Source: Macrophomina tecta (Eukaryota > Ascomycota > Dothideomycetes > Botryosphaeriales > Botryosphaeriaceae). From it: a stretch of DNA of 64,000 nucleotides. The stretch is from positions 558,001 through 622,000 of the forward strand of contig JAKSGN010000021.1 of NCBI GenBank assembly GCA_024180945.1, in the 5' to 3' direction. Below, piece after piece: positions 12,211 to 23,330 of the stretch. A program made the position numbers and the translations under genes. The notes under the pieces were generated by a model. That model made no database searches and was not told the origin of the DNA. It saw only the letters and a program-made list of their open reading frames with translations. Numbering within the stretch: the stretch's first letter is position 1; each line of letters begins with the position of its first letter.

Positions 12211-13686
12211 TGGAGGGATGGGGCTGTGGTAGTAACGTGGTGGATAGGTCGAGGAGGGCAGGAGGCCAAAAACGTGTCGTGATTGATAATAGATATTGGT
12301 TCTAATGCGAAACATTTGGTGTTCTTAGAGAGCAGATGCAGGCACCGGTCGTGGACGAGTGAGTATCGACTCAGCTGCAGATGTCACGGACTGGGCTATT
12401 GTCTGGTCATGTCAAATTCAATCCTCAATTGGGTTCATTCCAATACTTCTTTTGCCCTCGAAGGAGGGCTGCATTGGCGTGGCGCAGTGTGGGCAAGGGT
12501 AACATCGATACAGCAAGAGCTGGAGATGGAATCATTGGTGCGGCTGTGCCTTGACTCTCGAGTCATTGCTCTTGTCCTCCGCTTCTCCTGAGCCTGCTTC
12601 AAGGTGAATAAATAGACGCCACGGCGAAGAGACTGACTGATCGGAAGGGAAGACGCAAGGTGCTGCAGCTTCCGTCGTGAGAACATCCCGCGGATTCTGG
12701 GCACACGCTTTCCATCTTAGCTGGCCCCGGCATCCACAGCCTGAAGAGGACGTACCGCATCTCCTTCAGAATGGCGGAACGCATATTCGTCTTCGCTCTC
12801 CCACGAACATGTACCGATGGATCCCAAACACAGAGTGCCGAGAGCTGCAGAATACCTTGTCTTGGCCAGCTGCTCGGACTGAGGGGCGTCTTTCGTAGAG
12901 TGATCGGCGTCTATCGGTCATTTGTCGAGTTGCCTGAAGCGCTTGGAATTAGTAGGGCCGTCAAGCTGGTAAGCCGTGAGGCCTTGTGTTGATGCTTTAA
13001 ACGAGAAAAAGCATGTCCAGGCCGAGGCTGTTGTGATCTGCAGGCGATGCAGTGATGAGGGGTTTTGTCGGCGACTATGGAGTTGCACCGCGGACAAGCA
13101 GTCATGTCCGGACAGGAGTCCGTATGACACAACACTCCTGCGCCCGCCCAGTCCTTGCAGAATATCAGGGCATTGGCGGACGGCTCATGCGGCTACCGAA
13201 AAAAGACTAGATCCCCCCCGCTTGCGCAAGCATCTGCGCAGTCTGCTTGCCGTATTTTTGAGGCGCGTGCATCTTCTCAGAGTAGACGGAGAAGCCAATT
13301 CATATGTGGACCAAAACTGGACGCCGAGAGGATAGGGATACGTGGCTTTGTGAGACATGCGGAGGCCAAGCAGTCTAAAAAAGTGCGGCCGAAGTTGATG
13401 GGAGTGCATGGGCTAGCGAAAACCGAGTAAGTCGTGTGCCTCGTTTCGATGCGTGGTCTGGCTTTATCTCTTGGACCCTTTTCTAAAGAACACTCCCAGA
13501 ACAAGATGAGGATATGTATGGATCGCCCAAATATGCCGGCTCTCATCTCTAACTCTTTCATCAATCGTAAGCAGTAAATTCATGGTCAGAATCGGAATCG
13601 ACCTCCGACTCGAGGGCACGTAGAACCTTGACCGCAGCATATGGTACTCCCAATACATCCAAGCACATAAAACCCCCTCCACGTCG
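12211..13686. other. Intergenic, tail-to-tail
   Basis: 1.5 kb between the DUF3176 gene and the propeptide-like gene, which converge. Only short unrelated frames; no RNA gene or repeat recognised. Confidence 0.5.
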
Positions 13687-14298
13687 TCAAACCGTCACCT
13701 CGAGCACCTCACTGGCAAACTCGCCACTCAGCCTCGCCTCATCCGGCCCCTCCTTCGCAACCGGCTCGCCGCCCTCCACCGCCCACACGCTCGCCCACCA
13801 CCCCTTGAACTGCACGCTCACCCTCCCGCCGCCCTCCGCCCTGATCCGCTCCACCGGCACCACCGGCTCCTCCAGCACGAACTCCTGCTCCGCGGACTTC
13901 CCGGGCTGAATGGTGATGATGCTGGCTGCGTCCGGCGGCAGCTTACGGCGGATCTGGATAATGGGAAGGCTGAGCACCTCGCCGGTGGAGGGCAGCGTCA
14001 GCGTCGCCAGCCCGAGCTTGATGGCCAGCGGGTCGAGCGGCGTGTCCCACGCGACGAGGGTGTAGGCCGTGGACGGGTCGTCGTTGGTGACGCGCGCGAC
14101 GATGGTCGCCGGGGAGGTGGAGGACTGGTGAAGGGAGACGCGCAGGTGGGAGAGCGGGCCGGCGGCGGCGGCGTCGGCGTCTCTGGCGGAGGTCATTTTG
14201 GCGGAGGCAGGGGTGGACGAGAAGGCGAGGTAGAAGAGGGCGATGGTGAGGAGGCCGAGGAGGCTTGGGAGAAGAGGGCGGCTCAAACGGCCTGGCAT
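13687..14298 (-). CDS. Membrane-anchored protein resembling a deuterolysin propeptide
   Basis: Single exon, 203 aa. I start at the ATG at 14298 because it is followed at once by a signal anchor (PSLLGLLTIALFYLAFSS, residues about 10-27); an in-frame ATG at 14442 would bury it. The lumenal part matches the deuterolysin propeptide encoded 1.75 kb away feature by feature: ARVTNDD against ATVTNKG, WDTPLDPLAIKLG against TGTILDQAPVEKV, IQIRRKLPPDAASI against IRLRVSTANLAEED, LTIQPGKSAEQEF-like region (IQPGKSAEQEF) against LPAGESIEVSF, and a final GG-rich strand. No protease domain follows. The likeness is seen by eye, not by search. Possible roles are an inhibitor or folding helper; both are speculation. 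Confidence 0.6.
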   Translation of the reverse strand: MPGRLSRPLLPSLLGLLTIALFYLAFSSTPASAKMTSARDADAAAAGPLSHLRVSLHQSSTSPATIVARVTNDDPSTAYTLVAWDTPLDPLAIKLGLATLTLPSTGEVLSLPIIQIRRKLPPDAASIITIQPGKSAEQEFVLEEPVVPVERIRAEGGGRVSVQFKGWWASVWAVEGGEPVAKEGPDEARLSGEFASEVLEVTV

Positions 14299-16051
14299 GG
14301 CTGGAGGTTTCTGGCTGTTGAGGTTGAAGCGGATGTGCTTGTCGGCTTTTGCGCAGGTGCGTCGGAAAATCGGGATGGTGCAGGGACTCCGGAGGGCTGA
14401 GGTCTTCGTACAGCCGGGATCGATTTCTTTTCGCCTTCCCAAAATGTGCTTTGGGACGAGGAGGCTTGGGAGAAAGCGGTCTTGGTATCCCTTGGTACCA
14501 AGTTATGGTGGTGTCGGGAAGAGCTCGCTCGACCCGAATCGGAATCTAAGCGAGCTTAATCAGCCTATTGAGAGCCTCATGAGCAATTTGAGATGCGGCT
14601 AGACGGCATGCGATATCGAAATCGAGGGGCGTTGATTGATCGAGGTAGACGCTATGATGCGAAGGGAGCTCGGGAAAAGAAAGCCAAGAAACAAGCTTAA
14701 AGATTAAGGCTGTTATTATGCTTGATTCGAGGAAAGGCTGCCCGAGGATGTAGCTCGAAGAAGAAGGTATGTGCATAGTGGGATAGATTGACGGGCCGAA
14801 ATGTGCCTACCTCCACTCGCTCAATACGAGCACTGACGGGGCCTGGGCGGAGGAGGCGGTCTCCCAGGCGTCGGACGCGGCCGAAGTGATGAGTTGTAAA
14901 GCACGTTATCGGAGACAACACGGAGGCCAAAGGCAGAAGGTGGACGAAATCGGGGCTATGGCCGCATTTGGCTTGCCGTACTATACAGATCAGGCTGGTA
15001 GAGTGGTGCGGAGCCGGGTATATATCTTCGCGGCCAAGACGCCAAGCAATCCCTTGGCTCACCGCTGCTGCTGCACTTCAGCGGGCTACAAAAGTTTCCT
15101 GTATAATAGACTTTGAGGTGCTGAAATAAGGCTCACACGACCGAGTGGCGTCAGAGGAACGTCGTGCAGAAACAGCAGAGGGAAACACGGGAAGGAAGTG
15201 ATTGGAGAGCGCAGCCGCGGCCTTCCGCCAGCCGGGGGCGCCTCGCAAAACGCCCAGCCGCCCGCCAAGCACCCGGCGAAGCTTCCCGCCCGTTTCCTCC
15301 GTCCTTGGCCCGCTCAGAGACCACCCCAGTCCGCTTCGGAGTATTCCCGCCTGCCTAAAGCGGCAATGGTTACTCCACATCATCTCGTACTTTGTGTCCG
15401 CCGGTCGAACAGCTTTGCCGATGTGGCTGACGTTTTATTTTCTGTCATACTCTTTTCCACGACCGTGCGGAGCATCTGCCGCGGCGCCTGTGCTGGGCCA
15501 GGAGCTTAACCGGCGCCGCTGTTGTGTAAGCTTCAGGATTTCTTTCTGTGTCTTAGCAGCTGAACAAAGACCAATGCCTCTTCAAGCTTCGATATGTAGT
15601 TACTGTCTGGGAACTACTCTTGATGTCAAAATTCATAATTGAACACGTCCATAGCCGCTCTGTAATCTCACAAGCATGAAGTGAACTTACAACCTCAGCG
15701 GCAAACATTTTCTTAATCACTCAGCCACCCATCGAGGGTATCCTAGCCACGATATCTTGCGTGATAGTGCGCTTTGACCCTTCCAACAGCCACAGTCGTC
15801 GCTTAGCATAGCTCGAATGTCATGCGAGGGACACTTGCATTTCCCAACTGTCCACAATCTCTTTACTTCCTGCCTTTTCAAGTAAGAGAGCATCTGATGT
15901 CCTGGTCAACTTGGTCTCGAACTGATGGAGAGTGCAGGCTGTTGGGTTATATAAACCAGCTCCACTGTCCGTCAGCCAGCCCAGCAGGACACTACAGAGC
16001 ATCTCTTCACTCTCTACTCAGCCCCTCGTTCCAAAACCTGAAGCCTCCACA
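14299..16051. promoter_or_regulatory. Divergent promoter region, propeptide-like gene / deuterolysin
   Basis: 1,753 bp between two start codons. It holds the deuterolysin TATA box at 15948-15955. GATA motifs are scattered through it; in fungi, GATA factors often control secreted proteases, but I cannot show use here. No conserved frame seen. Confidence 0.5.
15948..15955 (+). promoter_or_regulatory. TATA box of the deuterolysin gene
   Basis: TATATAAA, 97 bp upstream of the deuterolysin ATG, in a stretch that turns pyrimidine-rich towards the start. Position and sequence fit a core promoter of a strongly induced gene. Confidence 0.6.
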
Positions 16052-17226
16052 ATGAAGTTCTCCGCCGGGTTCTCTGTGGTCATGGCCGCCATGGCCAGTG
16101 CTACCGCTATCAACCTGAACAAGCGGGACACTCCCCTTGATGTCAAGCTCGAGATGATCAGCAACTCAGAGGTCAAGGCCACGGTCACTAACAAGGGCCT
16201 CTCTGCTCTCAAGCTCTACAAGACCGGCACCATCCTGGACCAGGCTCCTGTTGAGAAGGTTGAGATCAACTCTGCTGGTATGCATCAAAGACTCCGCCAC
16301 ATGTAAAACTCCAGGCACTCACAGGCACATCACAGCGGCGCCCGTCAACTTCGATGGCATTCGCCTCCGCGTCAGCACCGCGAACCTGGCCGAGGAGGAC
16401 TTCCAGAGCCTCCCCGCCGGCGAGTCGATCGAAGTCTCCTTCGACATCGCCGAGGTCCACGACCTGGCCGAGGGCGGTGCCTTCGACATCCTCTCCGAGG
16501 GTGCTTTCCCCTACGCCGAGGGCGACTCGCTCGACATCGCCGGCGCGGTGCCGTACTTCACCAACAAGCTCACCGCCACCGTCGACGGCGCCCAGGCCAA
16601 GGCCACGCGCGAGCACTTCCTGGCCAAGCGCTCCATCGTCCAGTCCGACTGCACCGGCACCCGGCTGACGGCGACCCGCAACGCGCTCGCCAACTGCCGC
16701 ACGCTCGCGCTGGCGGCGCAGACGGCGGCGTCGTCGGGCTCGGCCTCCAAGTTCCAGGAGTACTACAAGACGACGGCGGCGTCGACGCGCTCGACGGTGG
16801 CGGCCATCTTCGGCCGCGTGGCGGCCGAGTGCGGCAGCACAACGGCGGGCGCGCGCTACTACTGCTCGGACGTGTACGGCGCGTGCGCGAGCAACGTGCT
16901 GGCGTACACGCTGCCGAGCAGCAACTACATGGTCAACTGCCCGGCCTACTTCAGCGACCCGGCCCTGACCCGCACCTGCCACGGCCAGGACCAGGCCACC
17001 ACCACCCTGCACGAGGTCACCCACCTCACCCAGATCGCCGGCACCACCGACCAGAACGGCGCGTACGGGTATGCCGCCGTGCGCGCCCTGACAGCCGCCC
17101 AGAACCTGCGCCACGCCGACACCTACACCCTCTACGCTCAGGGTAAGTCTCCGATCGGGGTTGCTGAGGACCGTTTGAACGGACCAGACGTGCTAACGGA
17201 CTATAGCCCTGTACGCCGGCTGCTAA
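16052..17226 (+). CDS. Deuterolysin, secreted M35 metalloprotease
   Basis: Three exons, join(16052..16277, 16336..17142, 17207..17226), 350 aa. A neutral zinc endopeptidase (peptidase family M35, aspzincin clan), secreted as a proenzyme. The protein has a signal peptide (about 1-20), a propeptide with the TNKG, GTILDQAPVEK and FDGIRLR blocks, a Lys-Arg site at 173-174 suited to Kex2-type processing, and a mature part of 176 aa, the usual size. Zinc ligands sit in HEVTH (301-305) with the downstream GTTD motif (Asp 314) that defines aspzincins; six mature-domain cysteines are visible, the last encoded in the 20-nt final exon (ALYAGC). The tiny last exon is typical of the family. A 350-aa length is normal. 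Confidence 0.95.
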
Positions 17227-17604
17227 GCGCTCCGTGCGGAAACTCTACAACGTCTGACTTTCTGCGTATGACAAGAGTTCGCCATCAACTCTTAGCTTTG
17301 GACGGGGACTCGTTATGTGATGGGGAAATACCAAAAAAGATGGGAAGGGGAAATGATCTTTCAATATTTCGGTGTCGATATCAAATTCAATTTTTGGACT
17401 TCATGTTATATCCCGGCTCTCTCGTGAAGTCATATCCCCGCTAATGTGTTGTGTGAAAATGGATTTGAGCCCGGGCAATTATCTGCAACATCTTGCAAAG
17501 CTCCCCAGAGCTGCACACATGAACATGTGTGGATGCAAAGCCCGCAATGGAATTACAAGGCATCAGTCATGTATGAAGAACCAATTGTTGCCCTTACCAC
17601 CGCT
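17227..17604. other. Short convergent spacer
   Basis: 378 bp between the deuterolysin stop and the stop of the opposing membrane-protein gene. It serves as 3' flank of both; nothing else seen. Confidence 0.6.
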
Positions 17605-18439
17605 TTAACGCCAGCCCACCACACTTTTCGCGCTTTCCAAAATCCCCAGCCCTTTGCCATCCGTCTCGGCCTCCAATCTTTGCGCCTGCTTCCTCAGCAC
17701 GTCGGCATGATACCGCCTGAACGCGTTCTCAATCCTCGCTTTCCTCTCCGGATCGGCGGTGATGCTCCGGCGGGCGCTCCACGAGCCCGTCACCATGCCG
17801 AGCTCGCCGCCCAAGAAGAGTCCTCCCGCAGCGAACAACATGCCCGTGATGGCGTCGGTCAAGGGGCTGGTGTGAATGAGGCTGGCAATATCTGGAAGAG
17901 GTTCTAGGGCCCACAGTCAGCAACTCCTTTTCCTTGACAGCCTGGCCGCGGGATGGGGCAAGAGGATGACTGCCTGGATGTGCACGTTCGTGCACCGTCG
18001 CTGGCATGTCGCTTCCGGATGGTTGCCTCAACTCCAGCAATGACGGAGAGGAGAAGGAGGGAAAAAGAGGAATGATTCTGCCGGAAACAGAGACCAACGA
18101 AGAAAAGAGGAGAGAGAGAGAGCGGCACATACCAACCTTCCCACTCGCGTACCGCACTTCCACCGGCTTCTCCACCGACCCCGCGCCCGACGACGACTTT
18201 CCGCTCTTCAGCGCCATCAGCCACGTCTGCCGCGCCGACCGCGTGCGCATAAACAGGTAGACACCCAGGCCGACGCCGGCCAGCGAGCCGACGACGGTGT
18301 GCACGCTGAACTGCTTGGCGGCGCGGTGCAGGGCGTCGCGGTCGGATGCGGTCAGGTCGTGCTGGATGTGCTGCTCGGCGAGCTCGGCGAGGTCGTCGCC
18401 GGCGTGGCGGCGGAGCATGGCGAGAGAGTCGGTCGACAT
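17605..18439 (-). CDS. Conserved-looking two-pass membrane protein, function unknown
   Basis: Two exons, complement(17605..17903, 18133..18439), 201 aa; the G at the end of exon 1 joins AA of exon 2 in frame. I do not recognise the family with certainty. The N-terminal part is a soluble helix rich in Asp/Glu/His. A first hydrophobic, Gly-rich segment (TVVGSLAGVGLGVYLFM, about residue 48) is followed by a basic RTRSARQ. A second (ITGMLFAAGGLFLGGELGMVTG) precedes a charged helix (PERKARIENAFRRYHADVLRKQ). Gly-zipper helices with basic flanks recall small mitochondrial inner-membrane proteins, but this is a guess. The 229-nt intron is longer than most here. Confidence 0.7.
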
Positions 18440-19227
18440 TTTCTCTTCTTCGTTGTTTTTGGGATTCTTGTCGCGCCCCTTCTCTTGTCTTGGCTTTCTT
18501 CTCCGAAGAGCGTGTGGTTGTGGCTGGGGTTGCAGATCTTCGAGGCGTTTTCGGCTGTGAAGGCGATTCCTGGTGCTTTGTCCCGCTCTTTCACTGATTA
18601 TGTCTTCAATTCAGTATATTCAGTATTGCTTATTGGGGATTCTGAAGGGTTGGAACGAAGACGGAGATGAAGTGACTACACTTATGGGGGAGTTCGCGGG
18701 AGGGCATTGGAGAAGGAGCTTGGGCCAACGCGGTGTGACGTCGATGACGATTCCTCGAGCTTCTTCCCCCCGCCCGCTTTTCTTCCGCGCTTTTCTGTCG
18801 TCAACATGACCTATTATTCATTGCCTAACTCTTTCACCCACCTTCCATGTAGCCGCGTGTTACATCTCATGCGCTATCCAGGGGCCGAGCTGACCAGCGC
18901 TGCAGCCCGAAAGCACGTGTGCTCCTTGACTTCATCCGTTACGTTGTGTTTGCTCAACCGTATCTGGGTAGACTAAGCACTCGCACGGGATGAAACTCTG
19001 CGACAGAGACGCAATGCACCTAAGCCAGTGTTTCCATTCCAGGAGGATTCTGTGTTCCAAGAGCCACTGTATTGGGATCTCTTCAAAAAATTAAGTGGAT
19101 TATTGAAGTTCTATGTGAGTACTCCAGTGCTGTCTCCGGCACTTTCTAAAAATGCATAGTCATCCAAGACGAACGTAGATACACAAGACACAAGAACGTA
19201 AGTCCGACAGCCGCTCGCCTTCCGCGT
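18440..19227. other. Intergenic upstream of the two-pass membrane protein
   Basis: 788 bp that include the promoter of the membrane-protein gene and the 3' flank of the GH47 gene. The part near 19080-19160 is AT-rich. No gene recognised. Confidence 0.5.
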
Positions 19228-20984
19228 CTATATCGGCGAACCCGCAATCTTGAATGGATGCGCCTCGGTGTTGTACACCCACCCGTTCGACCCGCCATCG
19301 CCGCCAAAGACCTGGTAATCGGCCTCTTCGGCGTGGATCAGATACGCGTACTTCATGACCTCAGCGAACAGGAAGCTCTCCTGGTTGTCATCGGGCGAGC
19401 CGCCGTTGGGTGCGTTGACATTGGTAACGGCGGTGAAGCCAGAGCCCTGGCGCGACGTGGCGTTGATGTTGACGAAGCCCTCCCACGCCCACTCCTGGTA
19501 CTTGGGATCGCGCGTCTGGCGGTACGCGTAGTAGTATGACTCGAGCACCTCCGGGCGCAGATCGTAGAAGCCGTCGCGGATCCAGAAGCCGTTCTTGTTA
19601 TAGAAGGCGGACTGGTTGGCCGGCAGCGTCGACGTGTTCCACGAGAAGACCTCGGGCCCGATGCCCGTGAGCGTCGAGACGTACGTGTTGCGGCAGCCCT
19701 CGACCAGCTCGAGGCCGAAGTCGATGTAGTCCTGCCGGCCGAGCACGTTGCCGCCGAGGATGAAGTTGCCGCCGTCGAAGCAGGCCAGGTGCTGCGAGAC
19801 GTTGAGCGTGGTCTGGTTGTCGTAGGCGGCAAGGTAGGTGAGATCCGGGCGGGAAGACGGGTGCGAGGCGAGGTATTGGATGGAGGAGTCGACGGCCAGA
19901 ATCCAGCTATGGATAATGTTAGTGTTGCATAGAGCACGTGTCGTCGCTGGGTACCTACCGGTCCTTGTACTCGCTGAAGCGGTCGCTGTCGTAGACCCAC
20001 ATCTTGATCAAATACTCGTAGAATGAGTCAGTACCGCCGACCCAGCCGCCGGAAGCGTCAACGAAGGAACCATTCTCGATCGAGATATCAGTGCCAACGA
20101 GACCAGGCCACGGCTCATTGTACGCGGGCTGAGGGTTCAACAGGTAGGACTCGGCCTTTTGCGAGAGCTGAGCGTACTCGTCGTCGCCCAGGAGGTCGGA
20201 CAGACGGGTCCATTCCAGGACCAGTGTGCCAACAGTGGCGAGACCGTTGGTCGGCGTGCCATCGTCGCTATTGTTGGTGAACCAGAGGTTGTTGGCAGGT
20301 ACGCCGGAAGGCGTGTCGAACGCGTATTTCAGCGCGTCAGCAAGCACCTTTGACTGCTCTAGCAGAGCATCCACCTGGGTGGACTGGCAGCGATGTCAGA
20401 TATAGACGAATATGCACAGCATGCATCCGGTACTCACGTTGTCTGCCAGGTGTGACAGCGGGCCTTTCAGCAGATCATAGGCAGAAATCATGCCGCCCAA
20501 GTAGCGGATGGTCGTCTCGAACAAGCTGACTTCGGTGGAGGTGGTGGTGTAGTCAATGGTCGGAATGTACTCGAGGATCTGGTTGACGATCTCGCGGTTT
20601 TGCATAACCAGCGCGGTGCTCAGGGCATCGACAGCGCTGGCACCCCAGTTATTCCTGCGCCTTCGTTAGCATCGGGGCGCCGGGCAAAGTTGGCGGGTAG
20701 CTCACCTGGTGTTGCCGAAGCCATTAGAGATGGGATGAAGCTCGTCGTTGGGGAATCTAGTATGCCAGTCAGTAAGAGCTCCACGTAGTGTTCGGCGCGT
20801 TTGTAGATTACGCATAGGTGTAGTAGCCATTCCAGGCGAAGTCGAATGCCTCCTTGACTGCATCTGCCCTCGTCTGGTTCGGACCGCCGGTGGAAGAATA
20901 CTGGCGGGGTTGATGAGGGGCAGCGGTAGCTCCGAGGAGGAGCAGAGCCGGCAGGAGGAGCAAGGGAGTGGACAAAAGCGCCAT
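19228..20984 (-). CDS. Secreted GH47 class I alpha-1,2-mannosidase
   Basis: Five exons, complement(19228..19906, 19959..20383, 20438..20654, 20706..20756, 20812..20984), 514 aa. Glycoside hydrolase family 47 trims alpha-1,2-linked mannose from N-glycans and needs calcium. A hydrophobic signal peptide ([18 protein letters not shown]) leads into the conserved [22 protein letters not shown] start of the barrel, [31 protein letters not shown], the [17 protein letters not shown] block, [20 protein letters not shown] and the terminal NTEAHPF, whose Thr is the calcium ligand (about residue 502). All junctions restore these blocks. The length equals fungal secreted class I mannosidases (about 510 aa), unlike longer ER-anchored forms. 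A TATA box lies 57 bp upstream. Confidence 0.95.
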
Positions 20985-21040
20985 GATGGTAGGGCGGGGG
21001 AGGAATCGGCGGTTGTTGCGGACAAGCAGCCCCACTGGAC

Positions 21041-21048
21041 TTTATATA
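21041..21048 (-). promoter_or_regulatory. TATA box of the GH47 gene
   Basis: TATATAAA read on the minus strand, 57 bp before the mannosidase start codon. Confidence 0.6.
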
Positions 21049-21972
21049 GGGCGGTGCTCGCAGACGCTTTGACGTCTCGCCGGTGAATGCAAAAGAGCAG
21101 TGAGTGAAGCTTGGGAGATAGAAGTGGCCAGGCACATGTCGGGGTTAAGAAGGGGAAAAAGATTGGGGGTGCCGGGGTGGATGGACTGGTCGGGCAAGCT
21201 TAGATTAAGCAAAATGCCACTTCTGGGTAACATGGACCACCCATGACCTGGACGGCTGACATCCTATCGGAGGGACAGACCGGGGTGCAGTGCTTAGGAG
21301 GCGGCGCGCAGATCCACGCGCTGCTGATCAGCACGCGCAGAACAGAGAGCTGTTGGAGCACGGGGTGATGGGCCTCACGGTGGCGCGGTAGGCTGACGCT
21401 CTTGTGGCGCGCTTGGAGCGCGACGGCTCGACGCCCTCGCGCCTCGCTCTGGGGAAAGGCAACCAGGCGGGTTGCAAGCTTCCACGGCGCTCGGAGCGTG
21501 GGGAGCGACGGCGGGGGCCTATTCGCGCGGGCCCGGGGCGCGGCGGCGGGATGAGGAGCGGGTGCATGAGGCGGGCGTTAGTGTGAGGGGCTGCAGTATT
21601 GCTTCCTGCGAGGGTGCCGGAGCAGCAGCGGGCTGGGCTGGGCTGGCGGCGGTGAAGGCGGCGACGGCGAGAGCTGGAGGAGCGAGCACCAGCAGTGAGG
21701 AGAAACAAGAGTGCGGGAGAGATGGGCGGCTCTCGGCTGGCGCAGCGTTCAGGCCCAAAGCAGCAGGTGGTCGGCGCCGCGTCCACGCGCCCCAGCACCT
21801 GCTCCCCCCGAACCTTATCCCCGCCCATCCGCCCAGTCACCACCCGCCCTCCTCTCGCGCCATCTCGGCCGGCTCAGCGATCGCCAGGCACAGTGCCCCC
21901 GTCGACCGGGCTTCCTCCAGGAATCTGCTGCGGGCATTGCGCCTCTGCATCACCACGGCCTTTCTATAAATA

Positions 21973-22000
21973 AGCCTAAACCGCCTACGCCCTTTAGGCT
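21973..22000. repeat. Short inverted repeat near the transposon
   Basis: AGCCTAAA at 21973-21980 is exactly complementary to TTTAGGCT at 21993-22000, with a 12-nt loop. It lies 49 bp left of the Tc1 element and shares no sequence with its terminal repeats. It could be the remnant end of another element or chance. Confidence 0.4.
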
Positions 22001-22049
22001 CCGCCGGCCGACGCTTAACGCTCTCTGACTTTCAGTGCAATCTCCTTTA

Positions 22050-22079
22050 CCGCACCCGTGCAAAAGTCAGGGCGCACGG
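22050..22079 (+). repeat. Left terminal inverted repeat of the Tc1 element
   Basis: Thirty bases starting CCGCACCCGTGC, an exact reverse complement of 23331-23360. The match runs 4 bases further (TTTA/TAAA) into the target site, two of which are the TA duplication. Confidence 0.95.
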
Positions 22080-22183
22080 CCAAGGCGCTAATTATCCTGC
22101 CACCAACACCAATACTTTGGAGTCGTATTATTCAACAAGGAGTTGCTCAAATGCAGTAAGAGTTGATTCTTTATAAAGCTAGG

Positions 22184-23272
22184 CTACCAGCGAGTTTGAT
22201 AGCCACCAGCTTGAATAACATCTACAAGCCGTTGTGGCATACTTTTACAAAGCGCTTTAAGGCTTGGTTTTTCCACCAATGCGTATGCCCTAGGTAACCA
22301 CTCAGCTAGTAACGCCTCCACGCGCTCAGGATTCTTCTTAAGCTCAATAAATGGCGCAATCTCTTGAAGCTTCATCTTTAGTGGCCACCAAAGGTATTCC
22401 TGGAGGTTCAGATCAGGCGAGTATGGGGGGTGAGTAATGCACCTAATTTGGTGATCACGCAGCCATTTCTTCACCCGGTTCGCCCGATGAATACCAGCAC
22501 CATCTTGTAACCAGTACATACCATAGTCGTAGTTTCTTGGCACCTGTTCCTCCAGTACTTTGATATAGGATTTGGCAGTATAGCCTTGCCTAGGAGAGTC
22601 CAAATCACGCTCCATAACGTGTAAATCAGACACCCCTAGCTGGCCTGAAAAGCCACCCCATACCATACATCTTGCCTTCTTGCCAAGTGGCCGTGTATTA
22701 AGCCGGCTTTGGTCCCACTTTTGCTGGCCAGGCGTACGGAAAACCCAGCTTGGTGCGTGGCCAGAGCCCTGCTCAACTGAGCACTCATCACCGAACGTAA
22801 CCCTCATCCACCATCTCCAGCTCTTATACCGGTATTTCTTTGCATATTGGTACCGAATGCGGGCATTCGCTTGAGAGATCCAAGGCCGATTCTTTGCACG
22901 CCATTTGGTAATATGGTTCTTGCGTAGAATACGCCTGAGCGTATCTTTATGGATAGATAACTGGAGTTGCTTAATCACCTGGCTGTGCTTAAGTTTTGGG
23001 AACCGGTTAACAAAACGAATAATCTGGCGCTCCGTGCGAAGGCTGACTTTGGGGGGACGGCCAGTACGAGGTGTTAGATCAATCTGGCCAGTCGTATTGT
23101 AGTGGTTGATGCAGCTCCTAATTGCGTGTTCTGAGAAGCGAGTCTCACGGGCAATTTGACGCCCAGATTTACCATCTTGCGATTGTGTAATAACCGAAAC
23201 TCGTTGATCGTGTGAAAGCTGATGCCTTTGCCTAGCATTGCCTGAAATTTCGCGTCCAAAGATGCGCTGCAT
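22184..23272 (-). CDS. Tc1 family transposase (DD34E)
   Basis: Single exon, 362 aa. It cuts and pastes the element by binding its terminal repeats. An N-terminal pair of helix-turn-helix domains is visible (HDQRVSVITQSQDGKSGRQIAR, about 21-42; then a GRPPK hook near 71-75 and a second DNA-binding domain to about 125). The DDE_3 catalytic core has Asp 162 in FGDECSVEQG, Asp 257 in WLQDGAGIHR and Glu 292 in SPDLNLQEYLW; exactly 34 residues lie between the last two, the DD34E spacing of Tc1. The ATG at 23272 gives a normal length, though the frame stays open far upstream. No internal stop, so it may be functional. Confidence 0.95.
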   Translation of the reverse strand: MQRIFGREISGNARQRHQLSHDQRVSVITQSQDGKSGRQIARETRFSEHAIRSCINHYNTTGQIDLTPRTGRPPKVSLRTERQIIRFVNRFPKLKHSQVIKQLQLSIHKDTLRRILRKNHITKWRAKNRPWISQANARIRYQYAKKYRYKSWRWWMRVTFGDECSVEQGSGHAPSWVFRTPGQQKWDQSRLNTRPLGKKARCMVWGGFSGQLGVSDLHVMERDLDSPRQGYTAKSYIKVLEEQVPRNYDYGMYWLQDGAGIHRANRVKKWLRDHQIRCITHPPYSPDLNLQEYLWWPLKMKLQEIAPFIELKKNPERVEALLAEWLPRAYALVEKPSLKALCKSMPQRLVDVIQAGGYQTRW

Positions 23273-23330
23273 GGTGGTGTAATGAGGCAAGGGATGAAGA
23301 GGGTACGTTGTTGTTTTGACTCGTGCACGT

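Larger units (their letters stand above)
20985..22049. promoter_or_regulatory. GH47 promoter and left flank of the transposon
   Basis: 1,065 bp. It holds the GH47 TATA box (21041-21048), a GC-rich stretch (about 21390-21960) with long but unconserved open frames, and a small inverted repeat (21973-22000) just outside the Tc1 element. Confidence 0.5.
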
